Source: an uncultured Oscillospiraceae bacterium
Lineage (GTDB): Bacteria > Bacillota > Clostridia > Oscillospirales > Oscillospiraceae
Assembly (NCBI GenBank): GCA_934565425.1
Contig: CAKTHW010000004.1
Span: 1 to 42,584 of the forward strand
DNA: 42,584 bases
Direction of reading: 5' to 3'
In this document: piece by piece, positions 15,645-24,701 of the stretch
How the letters are laid out: every line of letters starts with the position of its first letter
Numbering within the stretch: position 1 is the first letter of the stretch
Made by a program: the position numbers and the translations under genes
Notes under the pieces: generated by a model
What the model was told of the DNA's origin: nothing
Seen by the model: the letters and a program-made list of their open reading frames with translations, nothing else
The model's database searches: none

Positions 15645-16118
15645 ATGAACGCATTGGTAGCATATTTTTCCGCAACTGGCACCACCAAGAAGGTGGCAGA
15701 ACACCTGGCCAACGCCATCGGCGCCGACCTGTTCGCCATCGAACCGGCCGTCCCCTACACCGGTCCCGACCTGAACTGGAACGACAGCCACAGCCGCAGC
15801 ACCATGGAGATGCAGAACAAAAAATCCTGCCCCGAACTGGCTGTCCAGCCGGAGAATCTGGAGCAGTACGACACCGTGTTCGTAGGCTTCCCCATCTGGT
15901 GGTATCAGGCACCCCGCATTGTGGAGACCTTCCTGGAGAGCGGTGACTTCTCCGGCAAGACCATCGTCCCCTTCGCCACCTCCGGCGGCAGCGGCATGGG
16001 CAAGACGGCGCAGATTTTGAGCAGGATCTGCCCCGACGCCACCGTCCGCACCGGCAAGCGGTTCAGCAGTTCTGTCTCCGAGAAGGCACTGGCCGCTTGG
16101 GCGGAGGAACAGGCATAA
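15645..16118 (+). CDS. Flavodoxin family protein
   Basis: 157 residues, an FMN-binding electron carrier. Seen: the phosphate-binding loop at the N-terminus (AYFSATGTTKKVAEHLA), the second FMN loop FVGFPIWWYQAPRIVETF with stacking Trp residues, and the third loop FATSGGSGMGKT. Length fits short-chain flavodoxins. It is in an operon-like row with a MerR-like gene upstream and an aldo/keto reductase downstream, so a role in oxidative or aldehyde stress is plausible. Confidence 0.92.
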   Translation: MNALVAYFSATGTTKKVAEHLANAIGADLFAIEPAVPYTGPDLNWNDSHSRSTMEMQNKKSCPELAVQPENLEQYDTVFVGFPIWWYQAPRIVETFLESGDFSGKTIVPFATSGGSGMGKTAQILSRICPDATVRTGKRFSSSVSEKALAAWAEEQA

Positions 16119-16166
16119 GAAGTGAAAAAATCCACCCATTTTGGTGGAAAGGAGGCCGATTTGTCC

Positions 16167-17170
16167 ATGAATATACGAAATTAGGCAACACTGACATCAC
16201 CATCTCCAAGCTCTGCGTAGGCTGCATGAGCTTCGGCAAAGCGGGCACCATGCACGACTGGACGGTGGACGAGCATGCCACCGAAGCCATCGTCCGCCAC
16301 GCCCTCTCCCTGGGTATCAACTTCTTTGACACCGCCAACGGCTATTCCGCCGGCACCAGTGAGGAGTACCTGGGCAAGGCGCTGAAGGGGAACGTCCCCC
16401 GTGACCAGGTGGTCATCGCCTCCAAGGTCTACTTCAACCCGGGACGCCTTTCCGCCAAAGCCATCCACCGGGAGATCGACGGGACGCTGAAACGGCTGGG
16501 GACGGACTATCTGGATCTCTATATCATCCACCGCTTCGACTACGAGACCCCCATGGAGGAGACCATGGAGGCGCTGAACGACCTGGTGAAGGCGGGGAAG
16601 GTGCGGGCGCTGGGGGCGTCCGCCATGTACGGGTATCAGTTCTACAATATGCAGCTCATCGCCCGTGACCACGGCTGGGCACCCTTCCAGGCCATGGAGA
16701 ACCACTACAACCTGCTCTACCGAGAGGACGAGCGGGAGCTGATCCCCATCTGCAAGCAGATGGGCGTCTCCCTCATGCCCTACAGCTCCCTGGCTGCCGG
16801 GCACCTGACCCGTCCCCAGTGGAACGCCGACACCCTGCGCAGCAAGACCGACCGGGTGGCCATGGGCAAGTACGACCAGACCGAAGCCCAGGACATGGAG
16901 ATCGTCCGGCGAGTCCAGGAGCTGGCAGAGGGGCACGGCTGCAAGATGCAGCAGATTGCCCTGGCCTGGCACTGGGCCAAGGGGGTGGCGTCCCCCATCG
17001 TGGGCGGCACCAAGGCATCCCACTACGACGACGCCGCAGGCGCCCTGAACGTGACCTTGACGCCGGAAGAAGTGGCCTATTTGGAGGAACCTTACCTGCC
17101 CCATCGGGTGGTAGGTGCCATCGACCACAACCCGCCGGAAGGGGTCATGCTGCTGGACGAGAAAAAGTGA
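16167..17170 (+). pseudogene. Aldo/keto reductase, start codon apparently lost through a 1-base deletion
   Basis: About 333 residues of intact NAD(P)H-dependent aldo/keto reductase. Seen: GNTDITISKLCVGCMSFGKA, the catalytic Asp-Tyr region (NFFDTANGYSAGTSEEYLGK), Lys in VIASKVYF, and the NADP-binding SPIVGGTKASHYDD. AAAGGAGG (16148-16155) precedes an ATG at 16167, but that ATG leads to a stop after five codons. The conserved family start Met-Glu-Tyr-Thr-Lys-Leu-Gly would need ATGGAATAT; the sequence reads ATGAATAT. No canonical start exists in the open frame after the RBS; the only upstream in-frame candidate is a TTG at 16097 inside the flavodoxin gene. Either a recent inactivation or a base-calling error. 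Confidence 0.8.
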
Positions 17171-17173
17171 CCG

Positions 17174-17713
17174 TCACAGGGCGATGACCGTGGCCGCGTG
17201 GTTGGCGTAGGGGAGGAGCTGGTGGAGGATTTGTTCGGTCCGCACCTTGAGATAACAGGTGGTGGTGCCGTCGCTGCACCCGTACCACTCCTGGGCCAAC
17301 ACGTCCTGGTCAAAGACGATCTGCACTGCCTGAGCCGATTCCAGCAGAGCGCTGAACACGGTGGCTGCTCCGATTTTGGTGCCCAGCATGGCTTCCATCT
17401 GCTCCGCCGGTGCGAAGGACACCCGTGCCACGCCCAGCGCCTTGCTGAACTCCTTGGAGCGGAAGGGCTTGTCGCCAGTGGTGATGAACAGGTAAAAGTT
17501 GGTGTGCTGGCGGTTGCACAGGAACAGGGTCTTGACCATCTTCATGTCCAGTTTCGCGTCGATCTGGACACAATCCTCCATGGTGATGGCCTCGTCGGTG
17601 TCCACACGCTGGAAGGGGATGTGCAGGGCGTCCAGCGCCTGGTAGGTCTTCTCCTGCAGGGGCGTTTGGAACGCGGCAGGGGCGGTGGTCATGGGTTCGC
17701 TGACAAAAAACAT
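17174..17713 (-). CDS. Prolyl-tRNA editing protein, YbaK/ProX-type deacylase
   Basis: 179 residues. YbaK/ProX-type proteins hydrolyse mischarged tRNAPro (Ala- or Cys-tRNAPro). Seen: TYQALDALHIPFQRVDTDEA at the start of the fold, KMVKTLFLCNRQHTNFYLF with the conserved Lys after MVK, LGVARVSFAPAEQMEAMLGT, and IGAATVFSALLESAQAV, the core of the family. Start at 17713 with GAGGAGA upstream. It converges with the aldo/keto reductase gene, three bases apart. Confidence 0.88.
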   Translation of the reverse strand: MFFVSEPMTTAPAAFQTPLQEKTYQALDALHIPFQRVDTDEAITMEDCVQIDAKLDMKMVKTLFLCNRQHTNFYLFITTGDKPFRSKEFSKALGVARVSFAPAEQMEAMLGTKIGAATVFSALLESAQAVQIVFDQDVLAQEWYGCSDGTTTCYLKVRTEQILHQLLPYANHAATVIAL

Positions 17714-17815
17714 GGTAGTCTCCTCTTTTCTATGAGCTGGATGACCACAGTGTACCACGAGAATCAGAAGCACAAAAGCGAATCTTTCGCATCCTTTCTA
17801 TGATAAAAACAGATG

Positions 17816-17845
17816 AAAAGAGACACTCCATGGAGTGTCTCTTTT
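17816..17845. terminator. Bidirectional terminator palindrome
   Basis: A perfect 15-bp inverted repeat, AAAAGAGACACTCCA and its complement, with no loop spacer and T runs at both ends. It serves the minus-strand ABC operon ending at 17862. Confidence 0.8.
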
Positions 17846-17861
17846 TTGCGCAATGATTGGA

Positions 17862-19457
17862 TTACAGGTTGGCGAACAGCTCCGCCCCGCGGGTCTTCAG
17901 CCAACGGTACAGCACTACACAGCCGACCGCGGTCACCAGGGCGAAGAGAGCCAGGTAGAGGGCCAGACCCAGCCGCCAGGCGACGGCCAGATAGAGGCCG
18001 GTCAAAGCGACCCCGTAAGCCCAGCCGCCAAACAGGGCGATCATCACGGAGGCGCTCTGCTTGATGGGTGCCAGCTCGTTGGTCCAGGTCAGGTTGGGCA
18101 TCTTGACGCCCAGGAACAGCCCGAACAGGGCAGAGAAGAGGACGTAGAGCATGGGCACCAGCACCAGCAGCACCCGTTCCACCGGGGAGGCGGGGCAGAG
18201 GAACTGAACACAGATGCAGCAGAACAGCGCCGGGATACCGGTCAGCAGCAGCTGCACGGACAGCTTGGCTCGGAGCACCTGCCAGGGGTGGATGGGCAGG
18301 GACTGGGCCAGCCACAGATTTTTCGCCTCCAGGGAGACGGAAGGAGTGACCATATCGTTCATAGCGGCCAGCATACAGACCGCCGTACACAGCAGGACAG
18401 CCGTGCAGCCGGGGTGCGCGAAGAGCATTTCCAACGCCTCCACCGCTGCACCGCCCTTCACCAGCAGCGCGATGCCGCCTACCGGCAGCAGCAGGGTGCC
18501 CAGGCCGCAGTTGAGCATATAGTTGGCGCTGGAGAGGAACCGCCCCAGCTCCTTGCCCAACAGGGCGCGGGAGACGCTCTGCCGCTGGACGGTCTTCTCG
18601 TGATACACCCGCCGAGCGGTCTTGCCGGTGGAGGTGACGATGTTCAGGAAGCTCCGAGAGAGCACATACCACAGCAGGGCAAACAGGATGGCGACTGCCA
18701 CGGTGAACACGGCAATAGCCACCCAGTCCCCCTCGGCGTACCGGCCGAACAGGTACAGGGAGTAGGCTGCGCCCTTCACCTTCATGCCGTAGACCAGGGC
18801 GTTGGACACCAGGTCTTCGACCATGGACTGGGCTTTGAAGTAGAGGAAGTAATAGGCCCCAAAGGCGACCAGCGCGATGATGGCTGCCATGATGCTCTTG
18901 TTCTTCAGCTTCAGGCTGATCTTTGCCACCACCCAGCCCAGCACACAGGAGAGGATGAGGACGATGACGGAGAGGAGCAGCACAAAGAGCAGGGAGCCGA
19001 TGATGACAGCAGGGGTCAGGGGCGCGGTGAGCCAGTAGACGATGACGGCGGGGAGGATGACCACAGCCGAGTACATCAGACCCATCAGGTAGACCCCCAA
19101 CAGCCGGGAGACCATGATGGAGCGCACCGGGATGGGCATGGACAGGAGCAGGTCGTTGTCCTTGGACAGATACAGCCCGGAGTAAGTGTTGAACACGCTG
19201 CCGAAGGCCCCCAGCAGGACGGCCAGCAGGCCCATGATGCAGAAGTACATCCAGCCCATGTCCACCGCCACGAAGGCACCGCAGATGGCGTAGGACAGCA
19301 GGGTGAACATCCCGCCCATGACGCCCACCATGAGGAAGACGAAGAAGACGATGAAGAGGATGGTGGAGGCTTTGGAGCGGGGTTTGTTTTTCTTGGCGTC
19401 GTAGAAATAACTGCGGAATATCTCGCCGATTTGCTTTTTCAGCAGTGTTTTGACCAT
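17862..19457 (-). CDS. ABC transporter permease (putative ABC exporter, ABC-2-like)
   Basis: 531 residues. Seen: a cytoplasmic N-terminus (MVKTLLKKQIGEIFRSYFYD), then about twelve hydrophobic segments in two halves separated by a charged loop near 240-275 (KTARRVYHEKTVQRQSVSRA). This is the membrane partner of the ATPase encoded immediately upstream; start and stop overlap by one base (TAATG). The substrate is unknown; the clostridial family is often annotated as a putative ABC exporter and is commonly tied to TetR regulators, as here. Confidence 0.88.
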   Translation of the reverse strand: MVKTLLKKQIGEIFRSYFYDAKKNKPRSKASTILFIVFFVFLMVGVMGGMFTLLSYAICGAFVAVDMGWMYFCIMGLLAVLLGAFGSVFNTYSGLYLSKDNDLLLSMPIPVRSIMVSRLLGVYLMGLMYSAVVILPAVIVYWLTAPLTPAVIIGSLLFVLLLSVIVLILSCVLGWVVAKISLKLKNKSIMAAIIALVAFGAYYFLYFKAQSMVEDLVSNALVYGMKVKGAAYSLYLFGRYAEGDWVAIAVFTVAVAILFALLWYVLSRSFLNIVTSTGKTARRVYHEKTVQRQSVSRALLGKELGRFLSSANYMLNCGLGTLLLPVGGIALLVKGGAAVEALEMLFAHPGCTAVLLCTAVCMLAAMNDMVTPSVSLEAKNLWLAQSLPIHPWQVLRAKLSVQLLLTGIPALFCCICVQFLCPASPVERVLLVLVPMLYVLFSALFGLFLGVKMPNLTWTNELAPIKQSASVMIALFGGWAYGVALTGLYLAVAWRLGLALYLALFALVTAVGCVVLYRWLKTRGAELFANL

Positions 19458-20164
19458 TATTCTCCCTCCAGTTCCAGGAAAACGTCTTCCAAACTGTCGT
19501 CGCCCTTGACCTCCTCCATGGTGCCGGAGCGGATGAGCTTGCCGGCCTTGATGATGGCCACTTTGTCGCACAGCTTTTCCGCCACTTCCAGCACATGGGT
19601 GGAGAAGAAGATAGCGCCGCCGGCGTCGCAGACCTCCCGCATCATGCCCTTGAGCAGGTGGGACGCCTTGGGGTCCAGCCCCACGAAAGGTTCGTCCATG
19701 ATGATGAGCTTGGGTGCGTGGATCCAGGCGGAGATGATGGCCAGCTTCTGCTTCATGCCGTGGGAGTAGGCGGCGATGGGCTGGGCCAGGTCGTCGGTCA
19801 GCTCGAACAGGTCGGCGTATTTCCGGATGCGCTCCTGTCGGTCGCTGGCGCTGACGCCGAAGATGTCGGCGATGAAGTTGAGATACTTGATGCCGGTCAT
19901 GAAGTCGTACAGGTCGGGATTGTCCGGGATGTACGCCAGCTGGCGCTTGCAGGCCAGGGGGTCCTCCTTCAGGGAGACGCCGCCGATGGTGATCTCGCCT
20001 GCGTCAAACTGCTGGATGCCCACCACTGATTTCAGCGTGGTGGTCTTGCCGGCACCGTTGTGGCCGATGAAACCGTAGATTTCGCCTGGTGCGATCTCCA
20101 GGCTCAGGTCATCCACGGCCTTTTTCTCTCCAAATGTCTTGGTCAGATGGGTGATCTTCAACAT
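19457..20164 (-). CDS. ABC transporter ATP-binding protein
   Basis: 235 residues. Seen: Walker A GHNGAGKTTTLKSV near residue 36, Q-loop QLAYIPDNPDLYD, an ABC signature-like AYSHGMKQKLAIISAW, Walker B LIIMDEPFVGLDP, and the H-loop FFSTHVLEVAE. The signature SHGMKQ is the variant found in drug/bacteriocin-type exporters. It energises the permease encoded next in the same operon. Confidence 0.95.
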   Translation of the reverse strand: MLKITHLTKTFGEKKAVDDLSLEIAPGEIYGFIGHNGAGKTTTLKSVVGIQQFDAGEITIGGVSLKEDPLACKRQLAYIPDNPDLYDFMTGIKYLNFIADIFGVSASDRQERIRKYADLFELTDDLAQPIAAYSHGMKQKLAIISAWIHAPKLIIMDEPFVGLDPKASHLLKGMMREVCDAGGAIFFSTHVLEVAEKLCDKVAIIKAGKLIRSGTMEEVKGDDSLEDVFLELEGE

Positions 20165-20201
20165 GATAGTCCCTCCTTACAGGTTGGTTGGATTCAGTGG
20201 T

Positions 20202-20471
20202 TCAGTTTTTCTTTTTGATGGCCTGACCGAGGACCAGTCCCACCAGCATCCCCAGGCTCATGCCGATGCCCAGAGAGCCGTGGAACGAGGACTCGAGGGC
20301 GGTGCCGAAGCACATGCCCAGGCACATCCCTTCGGTGCCGTAGTCCATTTCGACCTCCTCGTCAGGGTCGGCGTTGGACAGCTTCTTTCGGTTGACCAAC
20401 AAAACGATCACGCAGATGCCCATGATGACCCAGGGCAGGGCTGCGGAGGCAAAGGCCAGTACGTCTTTCAT
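20202..20471 (-). CDS. Small membrane protein with two helices
   Basis: 89 residues: a hydrophobic helix at about 9-26 (ALPWVIMGICVIVLLVN), a short acidic loop (NADPDEEVEMDYGTEG), and a glycine-rich second hydrophobic region (CLGMCFGTALESSFHG, then GIGMSLGMLVGLVLGQAI) ending KKKN. Glycine-zipper-like character suggests helix packing or oligomers. It sits between the KTR gene and the ABC ATPase in the same direction (37 bases to the ATPase), so it is probably part of the exporter operon. Start at 20471 with AAAGGA 9-10 bases upstream. Confidence 0.75.
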   Translation of the reverse strand: MKDVLAFASAALPWVIMGICVIVLLVNRKKLSNADPDEEVEMDYGTEGMCLGMCFGTALESSFHGSLGIGMSLGMLVGLVLGQAIKKKN

Positions 20472-20670
20472 CCTCGCTCATCCTTTCTGTAGCGGTATCA
20501 GCCTGTTGGATCTTCCCCTGTCGGAAGGCGATGACGCCTTGAAATTTGCACTTGGGGCAGAAGAGGGGAAAGTCCTCCAGCACGGTGTGTTCTCTCACTT
20601 GCGTCCGGGTCTTCTTGCCGCACTGGGGACAGAGCAGCCAGGCCGGCCGGACTTGGGTCCTTCCATCCAT
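20362..20670 (-). CDS. Cysteine-rich KTR-type small protein
   Basis: The first 60-65 residues match the cysteine-rich KTR family: WLLCPQCGKKTRTQVREHTV, then FPLFCPKCKFQGVIAF, with two CxxC pairs that should bind zinc. The family normally ends near the DAKTQSR-like position, here ADTATER; this frame instead runs on for about 37 residues through the start of the next gene, overlapping it by 110 bases. In the next frame a TGA lies immediately after that position, so the stop may have been lost by an indel, or the overlap may be real. Start has AGGAGGG 8 bases upstream. Function unknown; it often travels with TetR/ABC genes. Confidence 0.7.
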   Translation of the reverse strand: MDGRTQVRPAWLLCPQCGKKTRTQVREHTVLEDFPLFCPKCKFQGVIAFRQGKIQQADTATERMSEDERRTGLCLRSPALGHHGHLRDRFVGQPKEAVQRRP

Positions 20671-20681
20671 GGGAATCCCTC

Positions 20682-21317
20682 CTATTCTGATGCATCCGCC
20701 TGGGTCAGCGCCCGGAACACGGCGTCCCGGTCAAATCGTCCCTCGGCGAATCCAGGGATCTTCTTGCAGGCCAGGCAGAGGCTCACGCTGCACTCGGTCA
20801 GGATATGCTCTATCTCTGCCTGAGAATACGGGCAGCCACCGGTGACCATAAGGGTGGCCAGACTGTGCACCACCAGCCACATATCCCGAAAGTATCGGTC
20901 GGCAGCAGCGTCGTTGATGTGGTAGATGCACCGCAGCGAGTCCCGTACCAGCGCTTGGGTGTGGGTCATGGCGGCCACGGCACCGCTGTCCTCGTCGGTG
21001 GGCAGAGTCAGGAAGAGCAACTTGTATAGCTCCGGCTCCTCCTTGGCGAAGCGGAGGTATTGCAGACCGAAGCCCAAAAAGGGGATGTCTGCGCTGAGCC
21101 CTTTGGTGGTGTAGTCCTGATAGACGCCCTCCGCCGCCTGCCGGACTGCCGCCTTCACCTCGTCCATGGTGTTGAAGTAGGTGAAGATGGGGCGGGTGGA
21201 CACCCCCAGCTGAGCGGCGATGTCCCGTGCCGTCACCCCGTCCGCGCCCTTCACCCGCGCCACATCCAACGCGGCCTGGACGATCTCTTCCTTGCGAAAT
21301 TTCACCTTTGGGGGCAT
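20682..21317 (-). CDS. TetR-family transcriptional regulator
   Basis: 211 residues. Seen: an N-terminal TetR helix-turn-helix (RKEEIVQAALDVARVKGADG, then VTARDIAAQLGVSTRPIFTY, then FNTMDEVKAAV) and a helical C-terminal ligand domain similar to TetR-WHG-type proteins (DEDSGAVAAMTHTQALVRDS). It is first in the minus-strand row with the KTR protein, small membrane protein and ABC exporter, and most likely represses that operon. Start at 21317 with AAGGAGA 9 bases upstream. Confidence 0.92.
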   Translation of the reverse strand: MPPKVKFRKEEIVQAALDVARVKGADGVTARDIAAQLGVSTRPIFTYFNTMDEVKAAVRQAAEGVYQDYTTKGLSADIPFLGFGLQYLRFAKEEPELYKLLFLTLPTDEDSGAVAAMTHTQALVRDSLRCIYHINDAAADRYFRDMWLVVHSLATLMVTGGCPYSQAEIEHILTECSVSLCLACKKIPGFAEGRFDRDAVFRALTQADASE

Positions 21318-21401
21318 GGCAGCATCTCTCCTTTTGAAAAGATATGTTTTGAAACGTACGATACAGAACACTTGTAATTATACGAACCGAAAAATAAAAT
21401 G

Positions 21402-21809
21402 TCAACCCTGCGAAAAAAGTTTGTGGAACCTGCAAAAATATTGGCCTACGGATTTGACATCCGGACGTTCTGTCAAGACAGAGATGATGTGCAGTGATGC
21501 GTCAAACTCCGCGTTCGGGTCTCGACGAAACATTTCCATGCCGATCACCGGGTAAAGACTGCCGTTTTCGTCCACCAAAGTGTCCCCAATCTTCAAAGAC
21601 AACTCATTACTGAACAGCAGTAAAAGTTGATGGTCACCCAATGCGGCCACCTCCAGGACACGGTAATAAAGGTCGCCGTTTTGTTCCAATATACGGTCCG
21701 GGTCAGCGCAATAGGCGGCATAGAGGTTAGACAGAGCGCCGGTTCCATAGGGTGAAAAAAGAGGGCAAAGAGAGATTGCCTGAGCTTGTTTTTTTTGTTT
21801 TATGTGCAC
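21402..21809 (-). CDS. Unknown protein, about 135 residues
   Basis: No family recognised. Soluble, with a run of beta-like segments (YYRVLEVAALGDHQLLLLFS, then SLKIGDTLVDENGSLYPVIG). The GTG at 21809 is only one base after GGAGGGG, too close for normal initiation; an ATA at 21803 would have ideal spacing (7), and no ATG is available in frame nearby. The start is therefore uncertain. Base composition is lower in GC than the neighbours. The interval to the DnaJ gene holds only that gene's terminator. Confidence 0.5.
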   Translation of the reverse strand: MHIKQKKQAQAISLCPLFSPYGTGALSNLYAAYCADPDRILEQNGDLYYRVLEVAALGDHQLLLLFSNELSLKIGDTLVDENGSLYPVIGMEMFRRDPNAEFDASLHIISVLTERPDVKSVGQYFCRFHKLFSQG

Positions 21810-21888
21810 TCCCCTCCAATCCTTCGGTACGGGCTTATTCTATCACGTGGGAAATAACGAAACCATAAAGGAAAGATTAAAAAATAAT

Positions 21889-21917
21889 AAAACGGCATGA
21901 CCTTAGTCATGCCGTTT
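21889..21917 (-). terminator. Terminator of the J-domain protein gene
   Basis: AAAACGGCATGA(C)/(G)TCATGCCGTTTT stem; on the minus strand it is followed by ATTATTTTTTAA. Confidence 0.85.
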
Positions 21918-21941
21918 TTGTGTTCAAAAGGATGAGATTTA

Positions 21942-22685
21942 TCAGAACCCGTAACCGCCATAGCCGCCATACCCGCTGCCGCAGCAGAGGCCATTGCACA
22001 GGACGTTGAGCAGGCACATGGACAGGCACCAGTTGCCGGGGTTGCTGCAAGCGCAGAAGTCGGCACCGCCGTTGTTCTGATAGAACTGGCTGCCGCTCTG
22101 CATCCGCAGCAGCGCCTGACGGTACTCGTAGTTGCTGGGGTCCATCCGCACCGCCTGCTGCAGGTGTTGGAGGGCGAGAATTTTATTGCCCAGGCCGGAG
22201 TTGGTCAGGCCGCTCAGGTAGTACCACCGGGCGTTGCGCTCCCGGACGTTCATCCGGTTGAGCAGATCCAGCGCCTGCTGGTATTCGCCGGTGACGATGA
22301 AGTGCCACGCCGCCTGGAACTCGGTGGAGTCCTGGGAGGTGTCGTACCGGCGCTGTTGCTGCTGTTGCTGGCCGCCGAAGTCGAAGCCGAAGCCAAACCC
22401 GTCAAAGCCGAAGCCGCTGAAGGGGTTGTCCTGGGCGCTGCCGCCTGCACCGGCACTGCCGCTGCTGTACCCGCCGTAGCTGCCGGGGCGAGCCTGCTGG
22501 TAGCGCTGGGGGTTGTTGATCTGGTCGTAGGCGGCGTTGATCTCGTTCATCTTCCGGGCGGCCTCCGGGTCGTTGGGGTGGAGGTCGGGGTGGTATTTCT
22601 TCGCCAGGGCGCGGTATGCTTTTTTGATTTCGTCAGGGCTGGCATCGGGTGATACGCCGAGAACCTGATAGGGATCGTCAATCAT
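21942..22685 (-). CDS. J-domain (DnaJ-like) protein with Gly/Gln-rich linker and Cys-rich tail
   Basis: 247 residues. Seen: J domain at residues about 1-65 with the HPD motif ([20 protein letters not shown]), a glycine/phenylalanine-rich linker containing a run of six Gln, a TPR-like helical repeat region ([20 protein letters not shown], then [20 protein letters not shown]), and a Cys/Gly-rich tail ([15 protein letters not shown]). There is no zinc-finger CxxCxGxG domain. J proteins stimulate Hsp70. The start overlaps the end of the DUF5685 gene by 8 bases with GGAGGA placed 9 bases upstream, so the two are coupled and probably act together; this pair recurs in Clostridia. Confidence 0.92.
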   Translation of the reverse strand: MIDDPYQVLGVSPDASPDEIKKAYRALAKKYHPDLHPNDPEAARKMNEINAAYDQINNPQRYQQARPGSYGGYSSGSAGAGGSAQDNPFSGFGFDGFGFGFDFGGQQQQQQRRYDTSQDSTEFQAAWHFIVTGEYQQALDLLNRMNVRERNARWYYLSGLTNSGLGNKILALQHLQQAVRMDPSNYEYRQALLRMQSGSQFYQNNGGADFCACSNPGNWCLSMCLLNVLCNGLCCGSGYGGYGGYGF

Positions 22686-23523
22686 TGGGGTCATTCCTCC
22701 GGTTGGGTTGATTCCGTTGTTTGGCGCCGATCCATTTCGTCCAGACGCCAGAGTAGAGAATATTGCGCAATAGATCCAAATCCTGCTCCAAGGGCAGGCG
22801 CTCAAAGGCCAGGGCGCAGTCGCCGATGAGCATGGTCAGGGTCAGCTCCCCGTCAAAGGGGCCGTTGACCCGTTCAAATTCCGTGATGGGGTTGTAGCGC
22901 TTGTGGTGCTCGTCGCTGCGCTGATCCAGACAGGCGTCCATCACGTAGATGAACCGTCCCAGCGTGCTCCCCAGCTGTGCCAAGGTCGCCTGCCAGCGGT
23001 CCTCCTCCGGGGTGAACAGCGCCGCCATCAGCTGCCCGAACAACCCGGAAACGGCGTCCAGATCAGCGCTTTTGGCCTGTTCCAGCTCGCCCAGCGCCGC
23101 CAGGGTCTCCGCCATCACAGCACACTGCCGAGGCCAGCGTTCTTGAATCTCGGCAAAGGGCTTGGCCAAACTTTTGGCGTACAGCAATTTCGGCACACTG
23201 TGGTCATCCTGCCAGTCGTCCAGGCAGTTATAGTAGGCCAACGCTACATTTAAATCCGCCGCATATTCCGTGTACTTGCTCACCCGGTGGAGCTGCTTCC
23301 GCACCGGATGCACCAGGCACCGGGACGCACCAGCGTCCACATGAGGTTCGTACAGCGAATCCAGCAGCAGCACCAGAAAGGTCATGTCGTAGGTCAGGGA
23401 GAGCCGACTGTGCTGCCCATGCCGCTGCCCAATGGCACGACAGAGCCCGCAGTAGCACTCCCGATACCGCGCCACCTGTACTTGGGTCAGATTGCTCCGG
23501 TCCGCCACCACATAGCCGAACAT
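22678..23523 (-). CDS. DUF5685 family protein
   Basis: 281 residues. Seen: the family's N-terminus [20 protein letters not shown] with conserved cysteines in [11 protein letters not shown] and the later [10 protein letters not shown], and a helical body with [14 protein letters not shown] and [19 protein letters not shown]. The acid/His-rich helices resemble isoprenoid-type or metal-binding helical folds, but the biochemical role is unknown. It shares ends with both neighbours: 1-base overlap (TGATG) with the alcohol dehydrogenase upstream and 8 bases with the J protein downstream, so all three form one operon. Confidence 0.85.
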   Translation of the reverse strand: MFGYVVADRSNLTQVQVARYRECYCGLCRAIGQRHGQHSRLSLTYDMTFLVLLLDSLYEPHVDAGASRCLVHPVRKQLHRVSKYTEYAADLNVALAYYNCLDDWQDDHSVPKLLYAKSLAKPFAEIQERWPRQCAVMAETLAALGELEQAKSADLDAVSGLFGQLMAALFTPEEDRWQATLAQLGSTLGRFIYVMDACLDQRSDEHHKRYNPITEFERVNGPFDGELTLTMLIGDCALAFERLPLEQDLDLLRNILYSGVWTKWIGAKQRNQPNRRNDPND

Positions 23524-24701
23524 CAGACGTTGGCCAGCCGGTAGATGGCCAGCAGATCCGTCTCATCCAGCGGCCGGAAGGTGCCCACCGTGCGGGTGCC
23601 TTGATAAGAGCACAGATGCGCCATCCGCCGCAGGGTCTCCTCGGTCTGGATGCCCACGCACTGCCCCAGACTGGTGGGCAGTCCCCAGGACTGCCACAGC
23701 TTGCCGAACTGGGTGATGGTCTCCCGTGCCGCCGCGTCATCGTCGCTGAGGGGCACCCCCAGCACCTGCCGCCCCAGCCGAGCGAACCGAGCCGGGTCTG
23801 CCTGACAGACGTACCGGGCCCAGTGGCACCACATGGCGGTGAGGCTGGCGCCGTGGGCGAGGTCGAACACGGCGCTGACCGTGTGACCCAGCTGGTGGAC
23901 GGAAAAGTCCTTTCCTCGTCCCAGACCGGTCAGGTCGTTGTGAGACAGGCTGCCGCACCACATCAGCTCGCTCCGCGCCTGGTAGTCGTCCGGCTTTTTC
24001 AGCGCCTTGGGGGCGTTGGTCATCACCGTCCGCAGAAGGGCTTCCGCGATGCCGTCGGTGATCTCATTGGCACCGGCGTTGACGCCAAAATAGCGCTCCA
24101 TGGTGTGCAGCATCATATCCGCCGCCCCGCAGGCGGTCTGGTAGGCGGGGAGGGTGTAGGTCAAGGTGGGGTCCAGGATGGCAAAGGCGGGACGGTTGAA
24201 GGGGGTGTTGCAGCCCCGCTTGCTGTCGGTGGATTCGTCGGTCAAGACCGCCGAGTCGCTGGTCTCGCTGCCCGCCGCGGCGATGGTGAGCACGCTGCCC
24301 ACAGGCAGGGCGGCGGTGATGGGACGTACCTTGGTGAAGTAGTCCCAGATGGAGCCGCCGCAGGCCAGACCGATGGCCACCGCCTTGCAGGTGTCCAGCA
24401 CGCTGGCGCCGCCCACCCCCAGCAGGAAGTCGATGCCTTTGCCGGCATAGGCGTCCGCCAGCGCCTGGGCTTTGGCCAGACGGGGGTTGGGCTGGATGCC
24501 GCCCTCGACGGAATAGGACAGTCCCTGCTTGCCCAACGAGGTCAGTACCTTGTCCAAGACGCCGTTCCGCTGGACGCTGCCTGTGCCGTAGAGCACCAGC
24601 ACCCGGCTGCCGCCTGCCGCTTTGACCGCCTCGCCTACCTGGGCGATGGTGTCCGAGCCAAACAGGATCCGTGTGGGCAGATGAAATTGAAATGCGTTCA
24701 T
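23523..24701 (-). CDS. Iron-containing alcohol dehydrogenase
   Basis: 392 residues, NAD(P)H-dependent alcohol/aldehyde oxidoreductase of the butanol dehydrogenase type. Seen: nucleotide-binding GVGGASVLDTCKAVAIG near 97-113, AAAGSETSDSAVLTDE, and the metal ligands Asp and His in GAADMMLHTMERYFG plus two His in VHQLGHTVSAVFDLAHGASL. Length fits the family. First gene of a three-gene minus-strand operon with DUF5685 and the J protein. Start at 24701 with AAAGGTGG upstream. Confidence 0.93.
   Translation of the reverse strand: MNAFQFHLPTRILFGSDTIAQVGEAVKAAGGSRVLVLYGTGSVQRNGVLDKVLTSLGKQGLSYSVEGGIQPNPRLAKAQALADAYAGKGIDFLLGVGGASVLDTCKAVAIGLACGGSIWDYFTKVRPITAALPVGSVLTIAAAGSETSDSAVLTDESTDSKRGCNTPFNRPAFAILDPTLTYTLPAYQTACGAADMMLHTMERYFGVNAGANEITDGIAEALLRTVMTNAPKALKKPDDYQARSELMWCGSLSHNDLTGLGRGKDFSVHQLGHTVSAVFDLAHGASLTAMWCHWARYVCQADPARFARLGRQVLGVPLSDDDAAARETITQFGKLWQSWGLPTSLGQCVGIQTEETLRRMAHLCSYQGTRTVGTFRPLDETDLLAIYRLANV

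Noticed and set aside
16130..16146. Hairpin TCCACC/GGTGGA before the aldo/keto reductase
   Set aside because: Short stem without a T run; probably not a terminator.
17835..19769. 644-codon plus-strand frame over the ABC genes
   Set aside because: Antisense to permease and ATPase; Gln/Asp/Gly-rich composition typical of shadows.
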